Part shown: positions 25,901 to 33,451 of the stretch, piece by piece | How positions within the stretch are numbered: position 1 is the stretch's first letter | Layout of the letters: each line of letters begins with the position of its first letter | NCBI RefSeq assembly: GCF_009733595.1 | Contig: NZ_WOFH01000012.1 | Span: 62,001-126,000, forward strand | DNA length: 64,000 nt | Source: Actinomadura litoris | GTDB lineage: Bacteria; Actinomycetota; Actinomycetes; Streptosporangiales; Streptosporangiaceae | Direction of reading: 5' to 3' | Translations under genes and position numbers: made by a program | The notes under the pieces: generated by a model | Database searches by the model: none | Told to the model about the DNA's origin: nothing | What the model saw: only the letters and a program-made list of their open reading frames with translations

Positions 25901-26116
25901 GACGCCCGACCTGTCCAGCAGCTTGACCTGGTCGGCGGTCAGCTCGCCGGTGTAGACGTCCACGGGGCCCGCCGCGCGGGCGGCGGGCGAGGGGTTCGCG
26001 GGGGCCGCTTGGGCCGGGGCCGCCGCGAGCGTTCCGATCAGGAGCGCCGCCGCGGCCAGGAGGGGCGTGAGTCTTCCGCGCCTATATCGGGCGTGCCGGA
26101 CAACCGTGCGCGTCAT
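22943..26116 (-). CDS. Large secreted M14 zinc carboxypeptidase
   Basis: 1057-aa exported metallopeptidase. A signal peptide covers about residues 1-37 (ending AAPAQA). The M14 domain (about 125-450) has zinc ligands and active site QHAREW with a downstream zinc histidine in NYHS, substrate motif NVDGYD, DLNRNFSYHW, and the catalytic Glu in SITPEMA. Inside it is an EF-hand-like calcium loop DNNGDGKITTGDGIDLN. The remaining 600 residues hold a ThuA/glutamine-amidotransferase-like segment and a C-terminal beta-sandwich region similar to immune-inhibitor-A type peptidases. It is far longer than classical M14 enzymes (300-430 aa). Likely degrades extracellular protein. It has its own promoter and terminator. 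Confidence 0.88.
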   Translation of the reverse strand: MTRTVVRHARYRRGRLTPLLAAAALLIGTLAAAPAQAAPANPSPAARAAGPVDVYTGELTADQVKLLDRSGVDREDVTIGKGQGGRLHVEAVMNGVQATALARQGLPLTVKKVQGKDVAQRLKAAPPKVFRPYSGAGNIHDELVKVAADHPSIAKAVDLGTSVQGKPITAVRVSKGVATLKDHTRPVVVYQGTQHAREWITPEMVRRLLHHYVEGYGKDPELTKIVDTTELWFLPVVNVDGYDLTFTDGFRLWRKNARDNNGDGKITTGDGIDLNRNFSYHWGYDNEGSSPQPTSETFRGPSAASEPETRAQTGLYERVRPTYLVNYHSAAELLLHGVGWQALTRSPDDVIHDALLGDIDHPAVPGYTPELGAQLYTTNGDTDGEADNRYGSLSITPEMATCRTAANTFPDDQWTPDKCGSIFEFPDDERLIAHEFQKNLPFALSVGKSAQTPDNPVSSVGRVAPDFETSPFSTSLGSTQEVSSYIRRSVRNRDLNYRINDGRVRQDGAREWRGGERFGDENDNYYAEYRGKVTGQRPGDKVEVWFTGEKAGKRVESKHFTYTVQARHGADVLVIADEDYRGVNPTYPAGTNAPLYARQYAELVRSAEHKPLVWDIDKQGAPSSLGVLKHFKAVVWYLGDNRLTQDAADDPVRTHQGDAHDAQVADRAKDLVLSVRSYLNEGGKLLHTGETSGYFGQLSKVNGGGIYYGLKGHPEKPCVVSGNYRDDCELLSDDFFQYYLGAYDRQLVGAPKQFTGTKRPFDGLTTGLSGTPTNPLNEAGGFQVTSTVLPEKDFPQFRSWKAGDYLGAAAPSEPVEGQWYVAGAHQDSLYRRLTRTVDLTSVTAAQAPALQAQLSYSTETGFDNIVLEAHTVGADDWTTLPDRNGRTRATVPAECEQGYLLTLHPFLKHYITGGTPCSAAGTSGSWNAITGNSNGWVPTSFDLSAYAGKKVEVSLSYVSDPGTGGAGLFVDDTKVTTVGGQLDAEGFETGLGPWTVQGAPAGSPGNASEFRRSQALIDSVAAVATRDSVLLGFGAEQAGTPEEQRALVRRALDHLLG

Positions 26117-26154
26117 CGCGTCTCCCTGGCATGGATCACAACGGGGGTTGCGTG

Positions 26155-26183
26155 ATCGTCTGCCGAGGCACGAAGGGTGTCAA
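26155..26183 (-). promoter_or_regulatory. Promoter of M14 carboxypeptidase gene
   Basis: On the minus strand TTGACA (26183-26178) is followed by 17 bases and GACGAT (26160-26155). The -35 box is perfect; the -10 is weak. The distance to the ATG at 26116 leaves a leader of roughly 30 bases, with AGGGAG before the ATG. Confidence 0.5.
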
Positions 26184-26244
26184 TGTGACATCAGTGCCAT
26201 TTGCCGCATTCGGTCAGTTTGTGCGATCTGTGCACCTGACGTCC

Positions 26245-26274
26245 TGTTGGAACGTCCCCGCGCTTGTTGGAACG
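26245..26274. promoter_or_regulatory. Direct repeat TGTTGGAACG
   Basis: TGTTGGAACG occurs at 26245-26254 and 26265-26274, exactly 20 bp apart (two helical turns), upstream of the carboxypeptidase promoter and just past the TetR gene end. The spacing suggests a protein-binding site. Confidence 0.4.
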
Positions 26275-26320
26275 CGACAAAAAGGAGTGGTCCAGGAGAT
26301 GTGCTTCAGGGGTGAGCGGT

Positions 26321-27070
26321 TCAGGACGGGACGTGACCGCTGAGGATCGCCGGAACCAGGCTCGCGGCGAACTCCTCCGGGCTCTCCGGGAGCCGCGCGC
26401 CGGCCTCCACCGTCTCGGGGCCGGCGAGCCGGATCAGGAAGGCGTGCTGCTGGCAGCCGCCCAGCAGGGCCGCGGCGAGGTAGGGGAGGGGGGCGCCGTC
26501 CCGGATGCGCCCGGCCCGCTGCTCGGCCTCCAGGTAGCCGATGAGGGCCGCGTGGCCGAGGACGGGCCCGGCCGTGGCGCCGCCGGGCGGGCCGGCCGGA
26601 GGGCCGCCGGGCGCGCCCGGAAGTCCCGTTCCGGGCTGGGTCGCGCCCTGGCCACTCCTGGCCCGCCCGCGGGGTTTGGCCTGCGCGGCCTCCTGCGCCC
26701 TCGCGGGGCCGTCGGCCCGCAGCCAGGCGATCAGCTCGGGGTCGGCGAGGACGGGCCCGGTCATCGGCAGCAGCTCGCCGTAGAAGCGGATCATCTCGGC
26801 CGCGAGCCGGACGAGGTTGCCCTCCACGCTGCCCTGCCCGGTCGCCCCCATGAGCGCCGCCATCGCGGTGCGCGCGGTGGCCGTGACCTCGCCCAACGCC
26901 GCCGCGAACAGCGCCGTCTTGTTGGCGAAGTGGTTGTAGAGGCTGCCCTCGGAGACGCCCGCGTTGCGCGCGATCTCCTTGGTCGTCGCGGCCGTGATCC
27001 CGCGGCCGCGGATCACCTCGATCGCCGCCGCGAGGATCCTGTCCCGCATCGGCTCCGTCACCGCTGCCAC
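26321..27070 (-). CDS. TetR family transcriptional regulator
   Basis: 249-aa repressor-type regulator. The N-terminal helix-turn-helix domain (about 8-55) is typical: RDRILAAAIEVIRGRGITAATTKEIARNAGVSEGSLYNHFANKTAL. The ligand-binding half contains a long Gly/Pro/Ala-rich insertion (about residues 132-170, GAPGGPPAGPPGGA) that is unusual for the family and probably a disordered loop. GTG start at 27070 with GGGAGG about ten bases upstream. Divergent from the large SpoIIE phosphatase gene; a palindrome in the shared region is a likely autoregulatory operator. Confidence 0.87.
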   Translation of the reverse strand: MAAVTEPMRDRILAAAIEVIRGRGITAATTKEIARNAGVSEGSLYNHFANKTALFAAALGEVTATARTAMAALMGATGQGSVEGNLVRLAAEMIRFYGELLPMTGPVLADPELIAWLRADGPARAQEAAQAKPRGRARSGQGATQPGTGLPGAPGGPPAGPPGGATAGPVLGHAALIGYLEAEQRAGRIRDGAPLPYLAAALLGGCQQHAFLIRLAGPETVEAGARLPESPEEFAASLVPAILSGHVPS

Positions 27071-27122
27071 TCCGTCGCCACCTCCCGCGTGCCGCTGGAC
27101 ACTAGCACGGCCCTCGATCTGA

Positions 27123-27134
27123 GTGAGTGCTCAC
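27123..27134. promoter_or_regulatory. Candidate TetR operator
   Basis: GTGAG-TG-CTCAC, a 12-bp inverted repeat of the kind bound by TetR proteins, 53 bases upstream of the tetR start and about 107 bases upstream of the phosphatase start. A likely minus-strand -10 (TAGTGT) lies just before the gene, so the palindrome would sit at the -35 region. Confidence 0.5.
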
Positions 27135-27240
27135 CCGAGCCAGTTTAGCGGAACGGCGATGCTGGATCTTCACCCGGGGTAATCTCTCGTTCACCATTGG
27201 TGGCCGAATGTGCCGCGCCCTCGCGCAGGGAGGGGTCCGC

Positions 27241-29748
27241 GTGAGCCTCATCGGAAGTCAGTCGCCCCCGCAGGCCGGAGGCGGCGCGCCCCTGGACGAA
27301 CCGCCCGATCCGGACGCGCGGGACGCCCACGCGCCCCGCTTCCTGGAGCGGAGCCTGCTCGGCGTCGCCCACATGTCCGCCGTCACGCTGGACGGGCGCG
27401 GCCGCGTCACCCACTGGGACCGCACCGCCGCCGACCTGTTCGGCCTGGGGCGCGGCCAGGCGCTCGGCCGTCCGCTCACCACGGTGCTGAGGCTGCCGCA
27501 GGAGCACCGCGCCGCCTTCGAACCGGACGTGTACGGCTACGTCTGGTGCGGCGCGTGCTCGGTCCCCCGCGTCGACAACGGGGAGCTGGCGGAGGTGGGG
27601 TGGTGGGTCTACCCCATCGACCGTCCGGGCTCGGTCGAGGGCGACCCCGGCATCCGCGTCCTCGCGCTCGCCGCCGACCTGCGCCGGCTCCGCGCCGACG
27701 GCACCGGCCTGATGATGGACGACGTCCTCGTCGCCCAGCCCGACGGGTCCGCCCACCGCGCCGCGGGAGCGCGGCTCCTGCGCGTCGAACCGGCCCTGTC
27801 GCCCCCGTCCAGGGGCGGGCCCCGGGCGGCGCCGTTCACGCGCCACCTCGTCGAACTGCTCCCCGTGACGGGGACCGCCGCCGAGCCGATCACCTCCCGC
27901 GTGCTCGGCCTCGGCGGCCCCGCCGTCAACCTCAGCGTGCACGTCCGGCTCCCCGTCGCCCCCTACCGGGGCGACGTGCCGCGCGCGCTCCGGGTCCGAC
28001 CCCGCGCCGCCGCCGCGGGGCCGCCCCTCCCCGATCCGCGCCCCGAACAGGGAATGGAGGCGATGGCCGTGATGGAGCCACTGACCTTCCTCAGCGAGGC
28101 CGGGCAGCAGATCGGCAGCTCGCTGGACCATCTGCAGGCCGCCCGCGCGCTCGCGGAGGTGCTGGTGCCCCGGCTCGCCGACTTCGCCGCCGTCGACCTC
28201 CTCGAAGGCGTCGTCGCCGACTCGGCGCCGCCCGCCGGCGAGATCGGCGAGACCACGCGGATGCGCCGCGTCGCCGTCGCCCACAACGACGATCCCGGCC
28301 GCTGGGAGGGCACCGTGCCCCCCCACGCGAAGCTGCCCTTCCAGCTGCGCTCGCCGTTCGTCCAGGCCATGCGCACCGGACAACCCGTGCACATCCCCCG
28401 GGTCGGCCCGGAGAGCTCCGCGCGGATCTGCGCCTCGCTCGGCCTCGACCTGCGGGCCCTGTACGCCGACCGCGCGCTGCTGATCGCCCCGCTCATCGCG
28501 CGCGGGCGCGTCCTCGGCACGTGCGAGCTGCTCCGCAAGCCCGACCGCCCCGGCTTCGACGAGCTCGACCTCGCGATGGTCGACGAGCTGTCCCGCAGGG
28601 CCGCGCTCTGCATCGACAGCGGGCGGCTCTACCGGCGCGAGGTCCAGGTCGCGCAGGAGCTCCAGCGCAGCATGCTCCCGGACGACCCGCCGGAGGTCGC
28701 GGGCGCGCGCGTGTGCTACCGCTACCGCCCCGCCGGGCAGGCCGCGCAGGTCGGCGGCGACTGGTTCGACGCCATCCCGCTGCCCGGCTGCCGGCTCGGC
28801 ATCGTGGTCGGCGACGTGATGGGGCACGGGCTCACCTCCGCCGCGATCATGGGCCAGCTGCGGACGACCGTCCGCACCCTCGCCGCCCAGGACATGCGGC
28901 CCGACATCCTGCTGCGCCAGCTCGACGTCCTCGCCCGGCGGCTCGGCGAGGACTACCTCGCCACCTGCCTGTACGCCGTGTACGACCCGATCGCGCGGTG
29001 CTGCCGCCTCGCCAACGCCGGGCACGTCCCGCCGGTGCTGGTGGCGCCGGGCGGCGACGCGCGGGTGCTGCCGGTGCCGCCCGGCGTCCCGATCGGCGTC
29101 GGCGGCGAGCCGTTCGAGACCGTCGAGATCCACGTCGAGGACGGGTCGCGGCTCGTCCTGTGCACCGACGGGCTGCTCGAACGCCGCGACCGCGACATCG
29201 ACCAGGGGCTGGAGGAGATGCGCGCCGAACTCGCGGGCGACACCCGCCCGCTCGACGGCGCCTGCGACGCCCTCCTGGCCACCCTGGGCGCCGCCACGCC
29301 CGCCGACGACATCGCCATCGTCGCCGTCGGGCTGGACGGCATCCCCGGCGCCGACGTCGCGACCTGGGAGCTGAAGCCCGAGGCCGGCATGGTGCCGCTG
29401 GCGCGCGCGCGGGTCGCGGGCCGCCTGGCCGACTGGCGGATGGAGCAGATCACCGACAACGTCCAGCTGCTCGTCAGCGAACTCGTCACCAACGCGCTCG
29501 TCCACGGGGCCGGGTCGATCGGGCTGCGGCTCATCAAGGGCAGGACCCTGCTCGGCGAGGTCCACGACGACGGCCAGGAGATGCCCCAGCTCTGCCACGC
29601 CGAGGCCACCGACGAGTCCGGGCGCGGCCTCCAGCTCGTCAGCCACCTGGCCGAACGCTGGGGGACGCACCGCACCGACCAGGGCAAGGTGGTCTGGTTC
29701 GAGCACCACCTCCCGCGCGCGGCCGACCCCCAGGAGGCCGGGAGGTAG
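27241..29748 (+). CDS. PAS-GAF-SpoIIE-HATPase signalling phosphatase
   Basis: 835-aa multi-domain regulator. Residues about 35-85 form a PAS domain (DGRGRVTHWDRTAADLFGLG), 277-460 a GAF domain, 463-700 a SpoIIE/PP2C phosphatase with GGDWFD near 505, GDVMGHG and CTDGLLE, and 720-830 a histidine-kinase-like ATPase with N-box LLVSELVTNALVHG and GRGLQLV. Phosphatase and anti-sigma kinase activities are thus joined in one chain, so it can both phosphorylate and dephosphorylate a STAS antagonist. Start GTG at 27241 has GGGAGGGG close upstream. Soluble. Its natural STAS partner is not adjacent. Confidence 0.9.
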   Translation: MSLIGSQSPPQAGGGAPLDEPPDPDARDAHAPRFLERSLLGVAHMSAVTLDGRGRVTHWDRTAADLFGLGRGQALGRPLTTVLRLPQEHRAAFEPDVYGYVWCGACSVPRVDNGELAEVGWWVYPIDRPGSVEGDPGIRVLALAADLRRLRADGTGLMMDDVLVAQPDGSAHRAAGARLLRVEPALSPPSRGGPRAAPFTRHLVELLPVTGTAAEPITSRVLGLGGPAVNLSVHVRLPVAPYRGDVPRALRVRPRAAAAGPPLPDPRPEQGMEAMAVMEPLTFLSEAGQQIGSSLDHLQAARALAEVLVPRLADFAAVDLLEGVVADSAPPAGEIGETTRMRRVAVAHNDDPGRWEGTVPPHAKLPFQLRSPFVQAMRTGQPVHIPRVGPESSARICASLGLDLRALYADRALLIAPLIARGRVLGTCELLRKPDRPGFDELDLAMVDELSRRAALCIDSGRLYRREVQVAQELQRSMLPDDPPEVAGARVCYRYRPAGQAAQVGGDWFDAIPLPGCRLGIVVGDVMGHGLTSAAIMGQLRTTVRTLAAQDMRPDILLRQLDVLARRLGEDYLATCLYAVYDPIARCCRLANAGHVPPVLVAPGGDARVLPVPPGVPIGVGGEPFETVEIHVEDGSRLVLCTDGLLERRDRDIDQGLEEMRAELAGDTRPLDGACDALLATLGAATPADDIAIVAVGLDGIPGADVATWELKPEAGMVPLARARVAGRLADWRMEQITDNVQLLVSELVTNALVHGAGSIGLRLIKGRTLLGEVHDDGQEMPQLCHAEATDESGRGLQLVSHLAERWGTHRTDQGKVVWFEHHLPRAADPQEAGR

Positions 29749-29843
29749 CCGGGAGGTAACTGTCCCCCCGGCGACACCTACTCTCGCGCGCCCCCGTCGG
29801 CTCTGATCGAGGGGGACGACCCGAGGACCCACCGGGGGACGAG

Positions 29844-30674
29844 TTGGGTGACACGCTGACGCTGCCCGTGCCGGAGACCCTCTACGCCACCTACGCCGTC
29901 GCGCTCGCCCGACCCGTCCCCGACCCTGCCGCGCTGGCGCACGAGCAGGTCACCCGCCGCGTCGACCCGCCCCTCCGCGACCTCGTGCTCGGCATGCTCG
30001 ACAGCCCGATGCTCACCCTCGACCAGCGTCCCGCCGGCGACTTCCCGCCGCTGCCCGCCCCCTACCACGCCGCCCCGGGCGACCTCGGGGCGATCGGCGC
30101 CGCGTCCCACCTGCTCGCCGTGCGCGCCGCGTACCGCCCCGGCTGGCCGCCCGCCCACGAGTGGTCGGCGCGCGCCGTGGCCGGTGCCGTCGCCGCCTCC
30201 GCCGCGGCGCCGGTGGTGGACGTGTTCACTCCCCGGATCCTCTCCCAGGAGGCCCTCCAGCGGTCCCTGCCCGGGCCCGACGGCACCATCCGGCTCGTCG
30301 ACTGGATGCTCCTTCCGCATACGTCCGGGCCCGGCGGCTTCTGGTTCTCCACCCTGGGCCTGGCCCGGTTCGGGCTCCCCGAGGTCGAGGCGGACAACGT
30401 CCCCGCCCGGCTCGTCGAACCGTGGGGGCGGCTGCTGAACGGCCTGGCCCGCAACGTCCTCGACCTGTGGGTCGACCAGTTGCGCACCGGCGAGCACCCC
30501 GCCGCCGTGGACCTCCCCGACACCGTCTCCGTCGGCCTGCGGGACATCGCCGCCGCGCAGGGCGGCCGCGAGCCGATGCACCGCGAGGTCCCCGTCCGGC
30601 TCCGCCTCGACCCGGCGGCCCTCACCGTCGTGGACGCCGCCGAACCCCTGTGCGCCGCGCTGTTCGGCCCGTGA
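29844..30674 (+). CDS. Hypothetical protein (TTG start)
   Basis: 276-aa soluble protein that I do not recognise. It is Ala/Pro/Leu-rich without signal peptide, repeats or a known catalytic motif; a conserved-looking central stretch is TIRLVDWMLLPHTSGPGGFWFSTLG. The first in-frame start after the SpoIIE gene that has a ribosome site is TTG at 29844, five bases after GGGGG. It follows the phosphatase by 95 bp and precedes the proline-rich protein by 36 bp, so the three may be co-transcribed. Function unknown. Confidence 0.65.
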   Translation: MGDTLTLPVPETLYATYAVALARPVPDPAALAHEQVTRRVDPPLRDLVLGMLDSPMLTLDQRPAGDFPPLPAPYHAAPGDLGAIGAASHLLAVRAAYRPGWPPAHEWSARAVAGAVAASAAAPVVDVFTPRILSQEALQRSLPGPDGTIRLVDWMLLPHTSGPGGFWFSTLGLARFGLPEVEADNVPARLVEPWGRLLNGLARNVLDLWVDQLRTGEHPAAVDLPDTVSVGLRDIAAAQGGREPMHREVPVRLRLDPAALTVVDAAEPLCAALFGP

Positions 30675-30710
30675 TCCGCTTGCCGATGATCTTGTTATCG
30701 GCGCAGGATC

Positions 30711-32372
30711 GTGACCGTGACAATCGACCCCGAGGACGAACCCGAGCACCCGGCCCCTCGCCCCGGCCCCTATCCCGGCGACGTCCACGTGGCGGGCGGC
30801 CGCGAACCGGCGGGCGAGCGCGGGCGGCCGGCGGGCGGACGCGAACCGGAAGACCCCTGGACGCCCTACACATCTCCCCAGGACACCTCTCCGCAGGAAC
30901 CGTCACAGCAGGAACCGTCACAGCAGGAACCGTCACAGCAGGAAACGCCGCCGCCGACCGGACCGCCCCCCGCATCGGAGTCCCCGCGACCGCCTGTCAC
31001 ACCGCCTTTCGGTACGGCGCCGCCCCCGGAGGGCGCGTCGGTCACCCGCGAGGACTACCTCCCCCAGCCGCCTCCGCCCGGCCCTCCGCCTCCGTCCCGG
31101 CCCGAACCGTGGTCCACGCCCACGAGCGCGCCCTGGACGCCGAGTCCGCCGGCCTCCTCCGAGGAGCGCGAGGACCCCCTCTGGCAGGACGTCCCGTACC
31201 CGGCCTCCTCGCGGGAGGAGCCGCCCGGCGGGCCCCCGCGTGAGGACCCGCCGCCGTCGCCCTCCCCATGGACGTCGCGTCCCGCCGAGCCGCCGGCCAC
31301 GGACACCGACAAGCCCCGGTGGGCCCCCTCCAGCGCCGCCGTGCCTCCCCCCAGGGGCCCGGGGGACGCGGTGCCGTTCGCTGAGCCGTCGGCCACCCGG
31401 GAGGAGCCGTCCCCGCTGAGCGGAGGCCCCCTGGAGGACGAGCCCTACACGGAGTGGAAGGGCGGACGGCACGAGCGGACCGGCGATTCCGGCGAGGAGC
31501 GGGGCGGCGGGTCGGGGCGCACCGTCCCGGACGTCCCGTCCCTGCCTCCGAAGGGGCTGTCGGCCGAGCCGCCCGCGGGACGCGAGGTCCAGTGGGCCCC
31601 GAGGCCGCCCGAACCCCCGGCGGAGCCGCCGGCCGGCCCGCAGGGGCCCATGGCCGACCCGGCGCGGCGCGAGGCGCTCGCCGACGCGTTCGTGGCGGAG
31701 TTCGCCGGGAGCTCCACGTGGCGGGCGATGCTCGCCGTGCTGGAGGGCGCGTTCCCCGGGCTCGGCATGGCGGCGACGCTGACGCGCCGCACCGACGAGA
31801 TCTGGCAGACGATGGAGGGGCTCGACCGTCCCGCCGCGGCGCGCCTCGGCCTGCCCGCATGGCTGGACGACTCGGGAATGGTGTTCGACCTCAGCGCGCA
31901 CCTGGACGAGCGGAGGAAGTCCAGGGGGGGTTCCGGGCCGCCCCGGGCGTCCCGGCCCTATGTCGGCGCGTTCGTCATCGACACGCTGGATCCGCTGCGC
32001 TACCACCGCGCCGTCGGCGGTCCCCTGGCGCCGGGCGACGGGACGCTCCCGCCGCCGGACGCGCGGGAGGACGACGACACGGGTGTCGTGATCGTGGCGA
32101 ACCTGACGTCCGCCGGGGTGCGGGTGCTGGACTCGGTGGCGCTGTGGCGCTACGCGGGCCGCGTGGTCACCGGCACGCTCCGCGAGGGCGGGCGGGCGGA
32201 CTCGGGCGCGCGGACGCGGCGGGCGCTGCGGGCGCTGCGGCGCGTCGTGTTCGTCGACCCCGACCTCGGCCTCGGGCTGGCGCTGCGGATCGACGCCGCG
32301 CGGACGCCCCGGTGCCTGCTGGCCTTCCGGGTGGACGACGCGGCGGCGGCGCCCCGCTTCGTCCGCCCCTGA
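30711..32372 (+). CDS. Proline-rich protein with conserved C-terminal domain
   Basis: 553-aa protein. Residues 1-about 320 are proline/glutamate/serine-rich and disordered, with a short tandem repeat near residues 62-78 (PSQQE three times, coded by 15-bp DNA repeats). The last 230 residues look folded: a helical start (ADAFVAEFAGSSTWRAMLAVLEG) and a mixed alpha/beta part with AFVIDTLDPLRYHR. I know no family for it. GTG start at 30711 with AGGA four bases upstream. No signal peptide or membrane helix. Similar disordered-front/folded-back layouts occur in actinobacterial secretion or septum proteins, but that link is speculative. Confidence 0.7.
   Translation: MTVTIDPEDEPEHPAPRPGPYPGDVHVAGGREPAGERGRPAGGREPEDPWTPYTSPQDTSPQEPSQQEPSQQEPSQQETPPPTGPPPASESPRPPVTPPFGTAPPPEGASVTREDYLPQPPPPGPPPPSRPEPWSTPTSAPWTPSPPASSEEREDPLWQDVPYPASSREEPPGGPPREDPPPSPSPWTSRPAEPPATDTDKPRWAPSSAAVPPPRGPGDAVPFAEPSATREEPSPLSGGPLEDEPYTEWKGGRHERTGDSGEERGGGSGRTVPDVPSLPPKGLSAEPPAGREVQWAPRPPEPPAEPPAGPQGPMADPARREALADAFVAEFAGSSTWRAMLAVLEGAFPGLGMAATLTRRTDEIWQTMEGLDRPAAARLGLPAWLDDSGMVFDLSAHLDERRKSRGGSGPPRASRPYVGAFVIDTLDPLRYHRAVGGPLAPGDGTLPPPDAREDDDTGVVIVANLTSAGVRVLDSVALWRYAGRVVTGTLREGGRADSGARTRRALRALRRVVFVDPDLGLGLALRIDAARTPRCLLAFRVDDAAAAPRFVRP
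30894..30942 (+). repeat. Short 15-bp tandem repeats in proline-rich gene
   Basis: A unit close to CAGGAACCGTCACAG is repeated about three times in perfect copies, flanked by a decayed copy on each side. It encodes the QEPSQ repeat and keeps the frame, so copy number could vary between strains. Confidence 0.7.
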
Positions 32373-32383
32373 TCAGGTAGGGC

Positions 32384-33271
32384 TCAGGTCTGGGGGCGGA
32401 GCCAGGACAGGTCGCACTGGAGGTCGTCGGGGAGTTCGCGGATGTAGCCCGCGAGCTCCCACGGCTCGGACGGCACCGGGCGCTCGCCCGCGTCCCTGAG
32501 CAGGCCGCAGACGAGCGCGCTCGTCGTGCGGACGACCGTGAACGCGCCGAGCCGCGCGACGCCGCCACCGCTCAGATGGGCGAGCTCGGTCAGCAGCGCG
32601 CTGACGCCGGACGGGTCCTGCGGGTCGTACAGGCCGCGCGCGTAGGCGAGCAGCTCCTCGGCGAGCGGGTCGGCGCGGCGGCCGGACAGGTAGTACACCG
32701 TGCCCCAGTAGGAGCCGCTCGCGGCCTGCCCGGACCGCTGGTCGCGGATGCGGACGCGCAGCCCGTACTCGGCGGCGCAGCGCTCGTAGGCCTCCGCCAG
32801 CAGCGCCTCCGCCTCGCCCTCCTCGCTGAGGACGATGCCGGTGACGACGCCCTCCTCGTGGTCGAGGCGGTCGAGCATCTCCCGGTGCAGCTCGGTGATG
32901 TCCTGCTCCACGGCGTCCAGCGAGCGGGCGAGCGCGCGCTGCGCGTCGCGGTCGAGGTCGAGGCCCGCCAGCTCGGCGGAGATCTCGCCCACGTCCTTCT
33001 CCAGGCGCTCCACGCGGGTGGCGACGGACTCCACCCGGGACTCCACCGCCTCGGACACCTCGGCGGCCGGCTGCGGGATCGGGATGCCGGACGGCCCGGC
33101 GCTCGCGGCGACCTCGCTCCGCAGCGCCTCGTGGCGCTTGGACAGCTCGGCCACCTGCGTGCGCAGGTCGCGCAGGTCCGCTTGCGCGCGGGGGAGCCGC
33201 TTGTCGGAGGCGATGTAGAACTCGCGTCCGGCGATCGCAAGGCACAGCAGGACCAGGATCACGGTGGTCAT
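32384..33271 (-). CDS. Coiled-coil membrane-anchored hypothetical protein
   Basis: 295-aa protein. One N-terminal hydrophobic helix (residues 2-15) anchors it, then a long coiled coil (about 22-145; heptads through LRDLRTQVAELSKRHEALRSE and VATRVERLEKDVGEISAEL). The C-terminal domain of about 150 residues starts at GVVTGIVLSEEGEAEALLAEAYERC and is predicted alpha/beta. I do not recognise it. It ends 11 bases from the stop of the proline-rich gene (convergent). ATG chosen as the natural start; the upstream sequence has GAGG about eight bases before. Function unknown; the layout suggests a membrane-tethered sensor or adaptor. Confidence 0.72.
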   Translation of the reverse strand: MTTVILVLLCLAIAGREFYIASDKRLPRAQADLRDLRTQVAELSKRHEALRSEVAASAGPSGIPIPQPAAEVSEAVESRVESVATRVERLEKDVGEISAELAGLDLDRDAQRALARSLDAVEQDITELHREMLDRLDHEEGVVTGIVLSEEGEAEALLAEAYERCAAEYGLRVRIRDQRSGQAASGSYWGTVYYLSGRRADPLAEELLAYARGLYDPQDPSGVSALLTELAHLSGGGVARLGAFTVVRTTSALVCGLLRDAGERPVPSEPWELAGYIRELPDDLQCDLSWLRPQT

Positions 33272-33451
33272 GTGGCTCCTCGGGAGGCGGTCTGCGCTTC
33301 CGACCTTAACCAGCGGGCGGCCCGTTGGCCCTGGGTGCGGCAGATCTCGTCCGAAAGGCCCGGCATTTCTGTGGAACGGCCGTGCCCCGTGGGGTTCCAG
33401 GAGCCCGCCGGGCCCCCTGGATCAGGGGGGATCGCGCGGGATCGCGCGGGA

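Noticed and set aside
22811..26155. 1114-aa open frame antisense to the M14 carboxypeptidase
   Set aside because: The real gene has catalytic motifs and a signal peptide; the antisense frame is low-complexity Val/Gly/Arg and has no ribosome site.
27145..29832. 895-aa open frame antisense to the SpoIIE-HATPase gene
   Set aside because: No motif; typical shadow frame in high-GC coding DNA.
30881..30960. Possible CRISPR or transposon-like tandem array
   Set aside because: The repeat is short, in frame and codes for PSQQE repeats; there are no spacers.
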